Positions 9,212 to 18,995 of a stretch of 64,000 nucleotides of DNA are shown one piece after another. Under the pieces are notes generated by a model. It searched no databases, was not told the DNA's origin, and worked only from the letters and a program-made list of their open reading frames with translations. Where the stretch lies: positions 1-64,000 of the forward strand of contig JBEKRX010000014.1 of NCBI GenBank assembly GCA_049518415.1, given 5' to 3'. The stretch comes from CAVQND01 sp049518415 (GTDB lineage: Bacteria; Verrucomicrobiota; Verrucomicrobiia; Limisphaerales; UBA8199). The translations under genes were made by a program, and so were the position numbers. Positions within the stretch are counted from its first letter, which is position 1. Every line of letters begins with the position of its first letter.

Positions 9212-10786
9212 ATGAAGCGGGCCGCCTGCTTTCTTTTAGGAGCGGTTTTCGTTGGCCGTGCGGCAGCGGCGCCTCGGGAGACAAATTCATACTTGCTCGG
9301 CTATGCCGCGGCGCCGCCAAATAATCCGCTCAAGGGGTTTTTGCCCTATTCGGGCAGTTACACGACATTCCCTTACAGCATGGAATGGAGCTATCTCCCG
9401 TTGCGCGCATTGATGAGCGGTCCAACGAACTTCAACTGGGCCAGCCTCGACACGCTGCTGAGCAGCGACGCCAGGCGTGGTCATCAAACCGTGTTTCGCG
9501 TCTATCTCGACTATCCCACGCTGCCGAGCGGCATCCCGCAGTATCTGCTGGACGGCGGTTTGACGACGCACAGTTACACCGACTACGGCAACAACGGCGT
9601 CAGTCTCTGTCCGAACTACGAGGATGCGAATTTGCAGCAGGCGTTGACGAATTTCATTGCCGCGCTCGGGGCGCGTTACGATGGTGATGGGCGCATCGGC
9701 TTCCTCGAGCTCGGCCTGCTCGGCTTCTGGGGGGAATGGCACACGTACCCCCACAGCAACTGGTTTGCTTCGGTGGCCGTTGAGGACGAAGTGCTGACGG
9801 CGTATGAAAATGCGTTCGGCAAAACCAAATTGCTGGTGCGTTGGCCCAGCGGCACCAACCCGACGGCGCGGCCCATCGGTTATCACGATGATTCGTTTGC
9901 GTATGAAACGATTGATCCGCCCAGTTATATGTTCCTGGGCCTCCTCAAGGCCGCGGGTGAAACGAACAAGTGGCGCACGCAGCCCATCGGCGGCGAGGTG
10001 CGGCCGGAAGTCCAGCTTTGCCTGTGGGACACCAGCCAGACGAACTGCGTGCCACCAGGGCAGGATTTCCCTGACTGTGTAAACCTTACCCACGCCTCGT
10101 GGCTGTTGAACCAGGGCGTGTTTGATCCGGGCTTCACTGGCACCCAGAAGGAGCTCGCGCTGGCCGGCGCCCAGCAGTTGGGTTATGAGATTTATGTCAC
10201 CAACGCCGCCTTGGTCGATGCTTGCGTTTCCGGGCCGCTGAATGTGAGCGTGCAAATTCTGAATACAGGAGTTGCGCCATTTTACTACGACTGGCCGCTG
10301 CAACTCGGCGCGCTCAACAGCAGCCATGCGCTCGCGCAAACCTGGACAACAACGTGGAAGCTCTCTTCGCTCCTTCCAGCAGACTCCAATGCCGTCTGGT
10401 GTTATACCCAAACCAATCACGGCCTCACGGCCGGGCAATACACATGCGTGCTGCGCGCGCAGAATCCGCTCACCAACGGCGCGCCTTTCCGCTTTGCCAA
10501 CGAGGCCCAAGACGCCGATCTCGCCGGCTGGCTTACCCTGGGGCAGTTTTCGGTGGCGGCCGACGCCGCGCAGCCGACGTTGAGCGGCAGGCGCTCCGGC
10601 TCCGGTTTTGAACTTACAGTCAGCAACGCTGTTCCGGGAGAATGGACCGTGGAGAACACCTCCAATTTTGCCGCCTGGAAGCCGCTGCTAACCACTAATA
10701 CGAGCACGACCGAATGGAGTGTTACCGATGTCGCTTCCTCACTAGCGCGCTTCTACCGCGTGGTGAGCAGCCTGGAACACCAATAG
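9212..10786 (+). CDS. Secreted DUF4832-like glycosidase-fold protein
   Basis: 524 residues with a signal peptide (MKRAACFLLGAVFVGRAAAA). The mature start contains NPLKGFLPY, resembling the NP-x-x-G-x-x-P opening of DUF4832-type proteins, followed by barrel-like segments VFRVYLDYP and GFLELGLLGFWGEWHTYP; the Glu in FWGEWH is a plausible acid/base residue. DUF4832 proteins have TIM barrels related to beta-galactosidase-type hydrolases, but the substrate is unknown. The last ~90 residues form a beta-rich module ending ARFYRVVSS, the C-terminal type common in secreted proteins of this genome. It lies inside the direct-repeat-bounded segment, and its base composition looks less GC-rich than that of its neighbours. 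Confidence 0.75.
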   Translation: MKRAACFLLGAVFVGRAAAAPRETNSYLLGYAAAPPNNPLKGFLPYSGSYTTFPYSMEWSYLPLRALMSGPTNFNWASLDTLLSSDARRGHQTVFRVYLDYPTLPSGIPQYLLDGGLTTHSYTDYGNNGVSLCPNYEDANLQQALTNFIAALGARYDGDGRIGFLELGLLGFWGEWHTYPHSNWFASVAVEDEVLTAYENAFGKTKLLVRWPSGTNPTARPIGYHDDSFAYETIDPPSYMFLGLLKAAGETNKWRTQPIGGEVRPEVQLCLWDTSQTNCVPPGQDFPDCVNLTHASWLLNQGVFDPGFTGTQKELALAGAQQLGYEIYVTNAALVDACVSGPLNVSVQILNTGVAPFYYDWPLQLGALNSSHALAQTWTTTWKLSSLLPADSNAVWCYTQTNHGLTAGQYTCVLRAQNPLTNGAPFRFANEAQDADLAGWLTLGQFSVAADAAQPTLSGRRSGSGFELTVSNAVPGEWTVENTSNFAAWKPLLTTNTSTTEWSVTDVASSLARFYRVVSSLEHQ

Positions 10787-10812
10787 ATAAAGCAATAACT
10801 GAAGTAAAAACA

Positions 10813-12474
10813 ATGACCTCGAACCAAGCCGATAAAACAATGAACCTAAATCCAATGAAAACACAAAACGTTAACCAACACTCCACCATGCCCCAAGGCG
10901 TCCTCCGGGCTTTAGCCGGCTTCGCGATGGTCGCGGTGATATGCTCGGCCGCCGTGGCCCCGGCGCAAGATCTGATGATCAACACTTTCGACTCCGCCAT
11001 AAGCGGAATCGACTGGGAGAATTTCAGGAGTTATGCCTATAGCTGCGCCCAGGCGTGGGATGCATCGCAGGACGCCAATGGGAACCCGAACAGCGGGTCG
11101 ATGTACCTGACGGTGAATTGGCCGACCAACTCCGACCCCAATTGGAACGAGAGTTGGAACGACGTGCAGGTTGCCTTTTACACCGGGGCGTTCGATTCCT
11201 CTGCCTATATAACCTATGATATTGATATCAAGGTCGATGTCACGAACTCTTTCACCGCGCTGGATGGGACTTACGGAGCTGTGGAACTCATCGTGAATAA
11301 TCCCTGGACCTCAGTGGTGGGCTGGGCCCCGTTGATGGCGACAAACGGCTGGCAGCATATCCAGGGCTATTTTTCGGGAGTTCCGAGCGGGAGCTACAGC
11401 GAAGCTGTGGTTGGGTTTATCTCCAACGGTGGAAGCAGTCTCACCAACACCGTCTCTTACTGGATTGACAATGTTAAATTCACGGCGCCGCCATCAGTCA
11501 ATACGAATCGGCCCGCTCTAAGCCTAGCCAAGGCACCCCCGGCGGGGCTGACCTGCATTTGCAGCCAGGCGGGCGGGACGTGGCAGCGCCAGATGATCGC
11601 AACGGTCAACAGCGACTATTCCTGGAACACGGCCACGGCCGCGTCGAACACAACCACATATTCCATGAACATCGGCGCCTTTCCAGGAGCGAACTACCCT
11701 GGATTTGCATCCCAAATGTTCCTTATCCCAAAGGCAGGCATGGCGGGCTCTCCTATTGACGATAGCATCGATTGGGATTCGGCGGACGTAGCAGCCCTAT
11801 ACGTCGTTGAGAACCTGGATCAAACGGCGACGGGTTCTTTCCAGTACAAGGTCAACCAGCCCAGTAGCTGGAATGCGTCTTTAACTGTGAGCAAGGTGTG
11901 CACCGCGGGACCTTTGGGAACGTGGAGTCTGACCTTTAATAACAACACGAACGTCACGGTAACGGCCCCCGACAACACCAGCACGAACTTCACGATCCCT
12001 GCCAGTGACGCGTCTCTTTTCCAGGATCCGCTGTTTGTCTATGTTGGCGACCAGCCGAATAACAATGCGAACATCGGACAGTCGTCCACTTTCAGCCGGG
12101 TCAAAATCACCGGGGCGGCGAAGTCGATCGACGATGATTTCGTCTCGGCGGGAACACCTGGGCAGCCATACGTGCTTGATGCCACGACGTGGGCCAAGAA
12201 CACCGCGGACCCACTTGGTGTTATCATCACCGCTCCGGATGCAAAATATTGGGTGACTTGGCGCACTCCGGACGGAGGCTTCACGAACCTTTACGCTACC
12301 GAGAATCTCACGAATAAACTTGGAAGCTCTCAGTGGTTGAGCCTGCCAACCGCCGCCACAGGTTGGATTTCGGTGGGGGCGGCTGAACGTTTAGCCGTTA
12401 TCAACCAGTCAACATTGAACACGGCGTTTGGACATCCGCCCGCGAATTGCTTCTTCGGACTGTACCATCCTTAG
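10813..12474 (+). CDS. Secreted beta-rich (carbohydrate-binding-like) protein
   Basis: 553 residues from the ATG at 10813. A hydrophobic stretch LAGFAMVAVICSAAVAPAQ preceded by several polar residues is a long signal peptide; an ATG at 10888 would give a conventional one. The first ~170 residues after cleavage (MINTFDSAISGIDWENF ... YWIDNVKF) have the shape of a CBM-like jelly roll ending in the usual WIDNVKF strand. The rest is Asn/Thr/Ser-rich and beta-like, with no enzymatic motif. It follows the DUF4832-like gene by 26 bp and is probably cotranscribed with it, so the pair may act on one substrate. It lies in the same repeat-bounded segment. Confidence 0.65.
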   Translation: MTSNQADKTMNLNPMKTQNVNQHSTMPQGVLRALAGFAMVAVICSAAVAPAQDLMINTFDSAISGIDWENFRSYAYSCAQAWDASQDANGNPNSGSMYLTVNWPTNSDPNWNESWNDVQVAFYTGAFDSSAYITYDIDIKVDVTNSFTALDGTYGAVELIVNNPWTSVVGWAPLMATNGWQHIQGYFSGVPSGSYSEAVVGFISNGGSSLTNTVSYWIDNVKFTAPPSVNTNRPALSLAKAPPAGLTCICSQAGGTWQRQMIATVNSDYSWNTATAASNTTTYSMNIGAFPGANYPGFASQMFLIPKAGMAGSPIDDSIDWDSADVAALYVVENLDQTATGSFQYKVNQPSSWNASLTVSKVCTAGPLGTWSLTFNNNTNVTVTAPDNTSTNFTIPASDASLFQDPLFVYVGDQPNNNANIGQSSTFSRVKITGAAKSIDDDFVSAGTPGQPYVLDATTWAKNTADPLGVIITAPDAKYWVTWRTPDGGFTNLYATENLTNKLGSSQWLSLPTAATGWISVGAAERLAVINQSTLNTAFGHPPANCFFGLYHP

Positions 12475-12494
12475 TTGAATTGGACGTAAATCTA

Positions 12495-12823
12495 GAGGGT
12501 CAATCCGGGGAATCGGAAACCTGGCTTGAGGGAACGGCGGATTGAGCGCAGGACGCGCGCCGATGGCTCGGAAGATTCGCCTCGAGTATGCCGGGGCTGT
12601 CTATCATGTCATGGCCCGGCCAAATCAGGGCCGCGATATTTACGCCGGGGATCGCGACCAGAAGCCGTGGCTGGAAACGCTGGCGGAGGCCTGCGAAAAG
12701 ACCGGCTGGCGCCTTCACGCCTGGGTGATGATGAACAACTACTATCACCTGCTGCTGGAGAAGGCCTGCGAAACCAATGGGGCGGTCCAGTTATGAATAC
12801 GATTCAGAATTCCGGGACTGACC
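12495..12823 (+). repeat. ~330-bp direct repeat, right copy (with RAYT remnant)
   Basis: Partner of 8795-9123 at a 3700-bp offset; identity ends at the same base after GGGACTGACC. The short stretch 12824-12879 before the GH32 stop shows no gene. Confidence 0.85.
12563..12796 (+). pseudogene. REP-associated tyrosine transposase fragment, truncated
   Basis: 77-codon open frame starting MARKIRLEYAGAVYHVMARPN and ending in GAVQL. It is the N-terminal third of a RAYT protein. The usual RGN before the first conserved loop is changed to RPN and the HUH site reads NNYYHLL, so catalytic activity is unlikely. It is uninterrupted, unlike the left copy. Confidence 0.75.
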
Positions 12824-12879
12824 TTCTCATGTTTTCCCTTGGCACAAACGCCATAGGTTACCAGGGATTCAGGTTCATA

Positions 12880-15063
12880 TCACCAAGCTGACCCCAGGTC
12901 GAAAACCTCCAGCCGGGCAACTCGCGAGCCCTCGCCTTTGGCGAAGAGTTCCAGCGAGCGGTTGTCGGGGGGAACGATCACACCCATCGGCATATAGAGG
13001 AGGCCGTCGTTGCCGAAGATGTCTATCGAGGTGCGATCCACCAGGAAGCGCAGGCGAATTTTGCCGTCGACGAGCTTGAGCGCGGCTTTCTTGCCCTGGC
13101 AAAGCAGTTCCTGTCGTTTCACATCATAGACCACCGGCACGCCGCGCAGATTAAACCCAACCTCAGTGGCCGCTGCGGGGACCAGTTCCGTTACGAGGTC
13201 GAACAACTCTCCCTCCAAGCCTGCCAGCAGATTTTCACCGGGATGAATCGCCCCCGCCGCGATGGGGTGGGAACCGAGCCGCAGCGACGCCAATTCCTTG
13301 ACCGGCACGGCAGCGAGGCGAGGGCCGGCCCCCGTGGTGCGCAGCGTGAGTTCCACCGGCAGGCCCATCATCTGGTTGAACGGCATGCCGGGAGTGTTCA
13401 TTTGGCCCCACGGAATTAGAATACGGCGGCCATCTTCAGGCGGGATGTCGTTGAAGGTCTGCGACGCATACCAGCAGTTGCCCTGCTGCAGGCTGTGGGG
13501 GCCGGACTCGGGCGTGAAGGTCTGGCCGTCGAAATTGCCGATCAAATAGCGCCCGTTCCCGCCGTAAAAGACCCAGCGAGTGTCCTTCTGGTTGCCATCC
13601 AGGGGAATAGGAAACAATTCCGGGCACTCACTTGTGCCGGGGAGGGTGATACCGCTCATCCGTTCCCAATGTTTGAGGTCCCGCGAAGCAAAGAGGGCAT
13701 AGTCGCTCCCATCGAGGTACAGCGCCAGGACCCACTTTTTCTCCGGGGCGTACCAGATGACCTTTGGGTCGCGGTTGCCGCCCATGAGGTGCGGAAGCAC
13801 AGGGTTGCCGGCGTACTTGGTCCAGGTGCGTCCTCGGTCGTTGCTGAAGGCAAGGCCCTGCGTAAAGGGACTGCCGGCGGCGGTGAAGATACAGACTAGC
13901 ACCGCTTCCGACCCGGTTTGAAAGCCGGCAGTGTTGTCCCAATCCACTACTGCGGAGCCGGAAAAGATCGGGCCATGTTCGTCGGGATAAAGCGCGACCG
14001 GCAGTTCCTGCCAGTGGACCAGGTCACGGCTGACCGCATGACCCCAGTGCATGTTCCCCCAGTTCCACCCGTAAGGGTTGTGCTGGTAGAAGAGGTGATA
14101 CTCACCCTTGTAGTGGACCAGCCCGTTGGGGTCGTTATTCCAACCACGCCGAGAGGAAAAGTGGAACTGGGGTCGGAGTTTCTCATGGTAAAGGTTCTCT
14201 GCCCCTTTGATTTGGTCGGATTGCTCAATGGAACTCAAGGCGGCCGAGTCTTCCGGCAGCGTGTTGGCCTTGAGCACGGCCCGCTTTCCTTTAAAGGGCA
14301 GCACATCGATGAAGGCCCACCAATCCGGTTCCGCGTCCGCCAGTTCAATGTCAAACTCCCGTTCGACTTTGCCTTCGACGAGAAGACTGACGTGCCGGCT
14401 GGGTGCGCCGTTCTTGACCGGAAGATTCAGGCAGCACTTTTCCACCGCTATCTCCCGCGTCACATTGCTGAGCAGCGCGGGCAGTTTTTGGTCGGTTTGC
14501 ACAATTTGATCCACGTTAATATGGCCCCAGCCGCCGGTCGCCTGGTCCACGATCTCGAGGCGCGCAGTCTCTCCCGCAAACTCGCCCACGTCCCACGCTT
14601 CCGGGGCAAGCTTCTCACTCCCGCCAGGCTGAGTGTTCGGCCCGGTCGCCGTCCGCACTACTTTGCCGTTCACCAGCAAATTCATGCAGGTCTTACCTGG
14701 CCAGCCCCCGCCGCCGATCAGGAAGCGGATGTACTTGCGGCTGATCGTTAACTCGGCCGAAGTGAGTGTGCCGGTTGAGGCGTCGCCGCCGGAAAAGCTA
14801 TTGACGAGGCCGTGCCCGACAAAACCGCTGACTTCCATCTGGGCCGGCAGGGTCCCGCGGGCCGGCCCCGGCCCGAAGGCCGTTCCAGTCGCCGTCCAAT
14901 TCCCGTAATTTGTCCCTTCGAAATCCGCGATGACTATGTCCGAGGCCGCGCGCACCCCGGCCGAACCTGCCCACCACCCCAAAACCAGCACAATAATGAG
15001 CGGGATTCGACGACTGCCCGGCCGCGCCTGCGCCACGGTTTCTCGAGATGGTATGGTTTTCAC
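12880..15063 (-). CDS. Glycoside hydrolase family 32 (levanase/fructanase-like)
   Basis: Secreted enzyme expected to cleave beta-fructosides (levan, inulin or sucrose). 727 residues with a signal peptide ending near GVRA (residue 39). Residues ~41-200 form a beta-sandwich module (VIADFEGTNYGNW ... GHINVDQIV) such as precedes bacterial levanases. The GH32 five-blade propeller starts near residue 300: the nucleophile is Asp311 in WNNDPNG, the transition-state Asp432 lies in RDP, and the acid/base Glu479 lies in SECPELF. The C-terminal beta-sandwich follows and includes LRFLVDRTSIDIFGNDG. All three catalytic residues are present. It diverges from the DUF4838 gene across a 443-bp spacer, so both genes probably share a control region. 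Confidence 0.92.
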   Translation of the reverse strand: MKTIPSRETVAQARPGSRRIPLIIVLVLGWWAGSAGVRAASDIVIADFEGTNYGNWTATGTAFGPGPARGTLPAQMEVSGFVGHGLVNSFSGGDASTGTLTSAELTISRKYIRFLIGGGGWPGKTCMNLLVNGKVVRTATGPNTQPGGSEKLAPEAWDVGEFAGETARLEIVDQATGGWGHINVDQIVQTDQKLPALLSNVTREIAVEKCCLNLPVKNGAPSRHVSLLVEGKVEREFDIELADAEPDWWAFIDVLPFKGKRAVLKANTLPEDSAALSSIEQSDQIKGAENLYHEKLRPQFHFSSRRGWNNDPNGLVHYKGEYHLFYQHNPYGWNWGNMHWGHAVSRDLVHWQELPVALYPDEHGPIFSGSAVVDWDNTAGFQTGSEAVLVCIFTAAGSPFTQGLAFSNDRGRTWTKYAGNPVLPHLMGGNRDPKVIWYAPEKKWVLALYLDGSDYALFASRDLKHWERMSGITLPGTSECPELFPIPLDGNQKDTRWVFYGGNGRYLIGNFDGQTFTPESGPHSLQQGNCWYASQTFNDIPPEDGRRILIPWGQMNTPGMPFNQMMGLPVELTLRTTGAGPRLAAVPVKELASLRLGSHPIAAGAIHPGENLLAGLEGELFDLVTELVPAAATEVGFNLRGVPVVYDVKRQELLCQGKKAALKLVDGKIRLRFLVDRTSIDIFGNDGLLYMPMGVIVPPDNRSLELFAKGEGSRVARLEVFDLGSAW

Positions 15064-15506
15064 GTAAGATCATTTACCTGCCCTGTGGGGCCAAACTAAA
15101 GGATAAAAAGAAAAGCCCCTCTTTATGCGACGAGGCCCGATGCCGCGCGTTGGACAGCATTGAACGGCGGGATTCCGTCTCGTCTGCGTATCGGACGCGC
15201 TCAGGCCGCCGTGCCTGAGCAGCAATGTTCGGCATCAGCACCGCGCGTGATGTGAAGGACTCCACCCCCCCTTTGACCAATTATGACCAATTATGACCTC
15301 TCGTTCCCCACTGCGACGCCAGCCGGCCACCTCTCCGCCTCATCGCTTGGGCTCCCGTTAGCGCATAATCACGGCCTGGAGAATTGAGGGCCAAACATCC
15401 ACCAGTCCGGCAGCGCGACAGCGTTTTTCGGCTTGGCTTGTTAGCGGCCCGGCAGTGTAATCCGATTGATGGACCAGCTTGAAGCGCTTTCGAGCCAGAG
15501 AATGCA
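15064..15506. other. Divergent intergenic region between GH32 and DUF4838 genes
   Basis: 443 bp with both promoters expected inside. A direct repeat TTGACCAATTATGACCAATTATGACC lies at about 15275-15300 and is the only obvious short repeat. I found no convincing sigma-70 hexamer pair, operator or small gene. Confidence 0.4.
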
Positions 15507-17897
15507 ATGCAACGAACCGTCACAACACACGCCCACATAAGCAAACCGCGAGAGCGGCGGGCAAGTCTGGCCGGGCTTGCCGGCTGGAGGGCAACTCTCA
15601 CGATGGCCAGCCTGGCTGGCGTATCCTACGCCTCAGCCGGGACTTTCCTCCTCACGCAGGAGGGGCGCCCGGCCGCGAGCATCGTCCTGGCGGCGGCCCC
15701 TTCCGAAAACGCGCGCGTTGCCGCCGCCGAGCTCCAGGGCTACGTGCGCCGGATGAGCTCGGCCGAACTGCCGATTGTCACGGATGCCCAGGCCGCCGGC
15801 GGCCGTCTGGTCCTCGTCGGTGCGAGCCGGCTCACCGAACAGGTCCCCGGGCTGGAGATTCCCTCCGGCCTTACCCGCCAACTGGGCGAGGAGGGATTTG
15901 TGGTGCAGTGCCGGGGCGACCAGTTGGTGCTGGCGGGCAACGATGCCGGGCCGTATTTCGGCACGCGCTACGCGGTGGTCGAGTTGTTGCACCGGCTGGG
16001 CGTGCGGTGGTTCATGCCCGGGCCCTTTGGCGAGGTGGTGCCGCGAGCGCGCACACTGGCCGTGCCCGAACTGGCCGTCCGGCAGCGGCCGGACTTCCGG
16101 ATGCGCAATTATTGGGAGCATCATCGGGACCGCATGGGCGAGGAGGACACCGAATGGAAGATACATCACAAGATGAATCCGCGCATGCAGGAGTGGTTCG
16201 GCGTGCCGGGCGATTCTTCCCTCCGCAATTACCTGCCGGACCAGCAGGAGTTTCAAAAGCACCCGGAATGGTTTGCGTTGCGGCGCGATGGAACCCGGGA
16301 CGAGCACATGGCCTGCATGACCAGCACCGGGATGATTGCCTGCGTGGCGGGGCGGGTGAAGGCCGAGGCGCGCGCCGGCAAACGCTACTCCGCCTTCGCG
16401 CCCGATGACGGCCTGCCGCGCTGCTACTGCGCCAACTGTCAGAAACTGGCCAACGGCTTCGACGGCTACGGCGCCAACGACCGTGATCCGCTGCCCGAGG
16501 CCTCCATCAGCAATGAGTGGTTTCACTTCGTCAATGCCATCCTTGAGGAGGTGAACCGGGAATTCCCGGACCACTGGCTGGTGACCAACGGCTACGCCAA
16601 TCGTGACATCCCGCCCGAGTTGGGCGCCTTCAACCGGCGGGGCAACCTGGTGGTGATGTTCGCCAACATCTGCGCCTGCACCTTGCACGCTTATGACGAC
16701 CCGGGTTGCTGGCAGATGCGGCGCCAGGGCCAGATGCTCCGCCAGTGGGGCCGGCTGTGCGACAAGGTCTGGATTTACAACTACAACTACACCATGCTGG
16801 CGGGCAAATTCACGCTCACCCCCATGGTGCACCGCCTCCGGCGCGACATCCCGCTGCTGCACCAACGGGGCCTGCTCGGCTTCCACGACCAGGACGAGGC
16901 CGATTGGTCGCTCACCGGCATCCCCACTCGCCTGGCCCGTGCCGCCCTGGAGTGGGACACCACGACCGATGTGGACGCGTTGCTGGAGGACTTTTACACC
17001 CGCTGGTTCGGCCGCGCCGCCCGCCCGATGAAGGCCTACTACGAGGCGCTGGAAAGCGCCTTTGCCACCACCAAGGCCCACGGGCACGAGGACGTCGTAC
17101 TCAACAGCATTTACACCCCGTCGCTCCTGCAGCGACTGGCAGCCCAAATCGCCAGAGCTGAGCGCCGGGCCAAGGCCGAACCGCAATTGATCCGCGTTCA
17201 CCTCGAACGAATGATGTTCGACCAAATTCGGGATTACGCGGCCATGGAAGCCGCCAAGCGGCAATGCCGCTTCTCGGACGCCGCCAGGTCCGCGGAGGCC
17301 CTGGTGAGCCGCCTGGCCGAGTTGAACCGCCGCTCGCCTTTCCTCGGCTACGAGCCTTACGCGGTGTACGGGCCCGACTGGGAGGCGAAGCGCCTGCTCG
17401 CCCTCGCCGCCAAGGCCGATGGCCCGCAGGGGACGCTCCTGGCCGTGTTGCCCGAGGCCGCGCGCGGACGCAGCGATCCCTTTGACGACGGCCGCTATCT
17501 CCGCTGGCAGGATGCCGGGTTCGACGACTCCAGTTGGCGAGCGCTGCTGACGACCAAAGGCTGGGAAAACCAGGGCTTGAGCGACACGGCCGGCCATGCC
17601 TATCGGGGCGTGACCTGGTATCGGCTGCGGGTGGAACTGCCCGCGCAAGCTGCAGGCAGGTCCGTTTGGCTCTGCGCGCCAGCGGTGGTGAACGAGGTCT
17701 GGGTCTGGGTCAACGGCCAATACGCGGGCCATCGGCCATACCAGATGCCCTGGTCTCGTCCGCAGACCCTGGACCTGGACATCTCGGGGCTGGTCCGGCC
17801 GGGCCAGTCCAACCAGATCACTCTCCGGGTGCTCAACAATATCGATGTCTTCGGCGCCAGCGGCATTTACGAGCGGATGTTCATCTACAGCAAATGA
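15507..17897 (+). CDS. Secreted DUF4838 protein (alpha-glucuronidase-like architecture)
   Basis: 796 residues. An N-terminal hydrophobic segment with MASLAGVSYASAG suggests export; the exact start is uncertain, and a later ATG near residue 33 is possible. Residues ~50-180 match the alpha/beta domain seen at the N-terminus of GH20/GH67-type enzymes (ENARVAAAELQGYVRRMS, GPYFGTRYAVVELLHRLGVRWFMPG). The central DUF4838 domain includes CYCANCQKLANG and HDQDEADWSLTG. The last ~130 residues are a galactose-binding-like sandwich (WYRLRVELP, VWVWVNGQYAGHRP). The family is uncharacterised enzymatically; a glycosidase role is inference from architecture and from the divergent GH32 neighbour. Confidence 0.8.
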   Translation: MQRTVTTHAHISKPRERRASLAGLAGWRATLTMASLAGVSYASAGTFLLTQEGRPAASIVLAAAPSENARVAAAELQGYVRRMSSAELPIVTDAQAAGGRLVLVGASRLTEQVPGLEIPSGLTRQLGEEGFVVQCRGDQLVLAGNDAGPYFGTRYAVVELLHRLGVRWFMPGPFGEVVPRARTLAVPELAVRQRPDFRMRNYWEHHRDRMGEEDTEWKIHHKMNPRMQEWFGVPGDSSLRNYLPDQQEFQKHPEWFALRRDGTRDEHMACMTSTGMIACVAGRVKAEARAGKRYSAFAPDDGLPRCYCANCQKLANGFDGYGANDRDPLPEASISNEWFHFVNAILEEVNREFPDHWLVTNGYANRDIPPELGAFNRRGNLVVMFANICACTLHAYDDPGCWQMRRQGQMLRQWGRLCDKVWIYNYNYTMLAGKFTLTPMVHRLRRDIPLLHQRGLLGFHDQDEADWSLTGIPTRLARAALEWDTTTDVDALLEDFYTRWFGRAARPMKAYYEALESAFATTKAHGHEDVVLNSIYTPSLLQRLAAQIARAERRAKAEPQLIRVHLERMMFDQIRDYAAMEAAKRQCRFSDAARSAEALVSRLAELNRRSPFLGYEPYAVYGPDWEAKRLLALAAKADGPQGTLLAVLPEAARGRSDPFDDGRYLRWQDAGFDDSSWRALLTTKGWENQGLSDTAGHAYRGVTWYRLRVELPAQAAGRSVWLCAPAVVNEVWVWVNGQYAGHRPYQMPWSRPQTLDLDISGLVRPGQSNQITLRVLNNIDVFGASGIYERMFIYSK

Positions 17898-17986
17898 AAG
17901 TGAAGCCCCTGGAATTCCTGACTGGCAAAACTCGTTCGGAAAATCGGTTTCGACGGCGAAGGCCAAGCCCAAAACTCGCCTGCCCG

Positions 17987-18086
17987 CTGCGGACTCAATG
18001 ACCAATAAGCAATACTCAATACTCAATTCTCAATGAATCCCGATTCCGAATCGGGATTCCACAGGTCGTCTGAGGCGCAGCCTCGC
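17987..18086 (+). repeat. Dispersed ~100-bp repeat with TCCCGATTC palindrome, copy A
   Basis: Contains GCGGACTCAATGACC, tandem CAATACTCAATACTCAATT units, a 19-bp palindrome of arms TCCCGATTC/GAATCGGGA (18038-18056) and a GAGGCGCAGCCTC hairpin. It is near-identical to 37414-37519. It fills much of the spacer between the DUF4838 gene and msrB; the remainder holds a GGCGAGGCGCCTGCC hairpin at about 18137-18160. Confidence 0.75.
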
Positions 18087-18174
18087 TAAAATTCCTGGGG
18101 CAGGTGACAGCACTTACGGCGGAGTCCAGACCGAAGCGGGCGAGGCGCCTGCCCCACTGCCGCCGCCGCCCGGC

Positions 18175-18843
18175 TCACTTTTGGTTGGCGGGCGCGGCGG
18201 GTTTTGCCGGGGGCTTGTAAAGCCCGGCTTTGATGAACGGTTGCAGGCAGGCGCCGTAGCCGGCCTGCTCCATATTGTCGAGGGGGATAAAGCGCAGGGC
18301 GGCGGAGTTGATGCAGTAGCGCAGGCCGGTGGGACCGGGGCCGTCGTTGAAAACGTGGCCCAGATGGGAATCGGCGGTCTTGGAGCGGACCTCGGTGCGC
18401 TCCCGGCCGTGGGAGTGATCGGGGCGTTCGAGGATTTCGCGGCCCTCGAGCGGGCGGCTAAAGCTCGGCCAGCCGCAGCCGGAGTCGAATTTGTCCAGGG
18501 AACTGAACAGCGGCTTGCCCGAGACGATATCGACATAGAGGCCGGGCCTTTTGTTGTCCCAGTAGGCGTTGCCGAAGGCCGGCTCGGTCGCGGCGTTCTG
18601 CGTCACCTCGAACTGCATCGGCGTGAGCTTGCGCCTGAGTTCGCCGGGGGCGGGTTTGTGAAATTTGTCCATAACGGCATTGGTGGCTGGGGCTGGTACG
18701 ACGGCCCGGGGCGCCGCGCCGGTTTGGGCCTGGGCCTGCAAACTACTGCTGCCAAGCAGCGCGGCCAGCCCGGCCGCGGCGGCAACTCGATTGGTCCATT
18801 GCGCCTGCACGCTGAACAATAGCTCAACGCGGCGGAGGCGCAA
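18175..18843 (-). CDS. msrB: Exported peptide-methionine (R)-S-oxide reductase
   Basis: Reduces the R-epimer of methionine sulfoxide in oxidised proteins. 222 residues, longer than the catalytic family because of an N-terminal hydrophobic segment (VAAAAGLAALLGSSSLQAQAQ) that should export it to the periplasm. The SelR/MsrB fold is complete: FGNAYWDN, GLYVDIVSGKPLFSS, GCGWPSF with Trp126, and the catalytic Cys177 in RYCINSAALRF. The paired CxxC zinc ligands of the zinc-binding MsrB type are absent, which places it in the metal-free group. It probably repairs envelope proteins. Confidence 0.93.
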   Translation of the reverse strand: MRLRRVELLFSVQAQWTNRVAAAAGLAALLGSSSLQAQAQTGAAPRAVVPAPATNAVMDKFHKPAPGELRRKLTPMQFEVTQNAATEPAFGNAYWDNKRPGLYVDIVSGKPLFSSLDKFDSGCGWPSFSRPLEGREILERPDHSHGRERTEVRSKTADSHLGHVFNDGPGPTGLRYCINSAALRFIPLDNMEQAGYGACLQPFIKAGLYKPPAKPAAPANQK

Positions 18844-18878
18844 CCAGCAAGAACACTTGCCAATTGCTGCCAGGACTG

Positions 18879-18995
18879 CCAGAGTGCCGCGGCGATCACG
18901 AGGTTTCCAATGTCACAGAACCAGAGAGAGTTTTGGGGGCCGTAGTGCTGCCAATAGAAGGGAATCCAGATCGCAAGCCAGAACGTAAACCCCAC
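18879..18995 (-). pseudogene. Fragment of a small membrane protein gene
   Basis: The minus-strand frame reads GFTFWLAIWIPFYWQHYG followed by PQNSLWFCDIGNLVIAAALW, two typical membrane segments with a conserved-looking aromatic linker. The frame then dissolves into unrelated sequence running into the back of msrB. It looks like the N-terminal remnant of a conserved small integral membrane protein. The assignment rests on amino-acid character only. Confidence 0.45.

Noticed and set aside
15633..18026. 797-codon minus-strand frame opposite the DUF4838 gene
   Set aside because: Mirror of a GC-rich coding strand; the plus-strand product has a signal peptide and recognisable domains.
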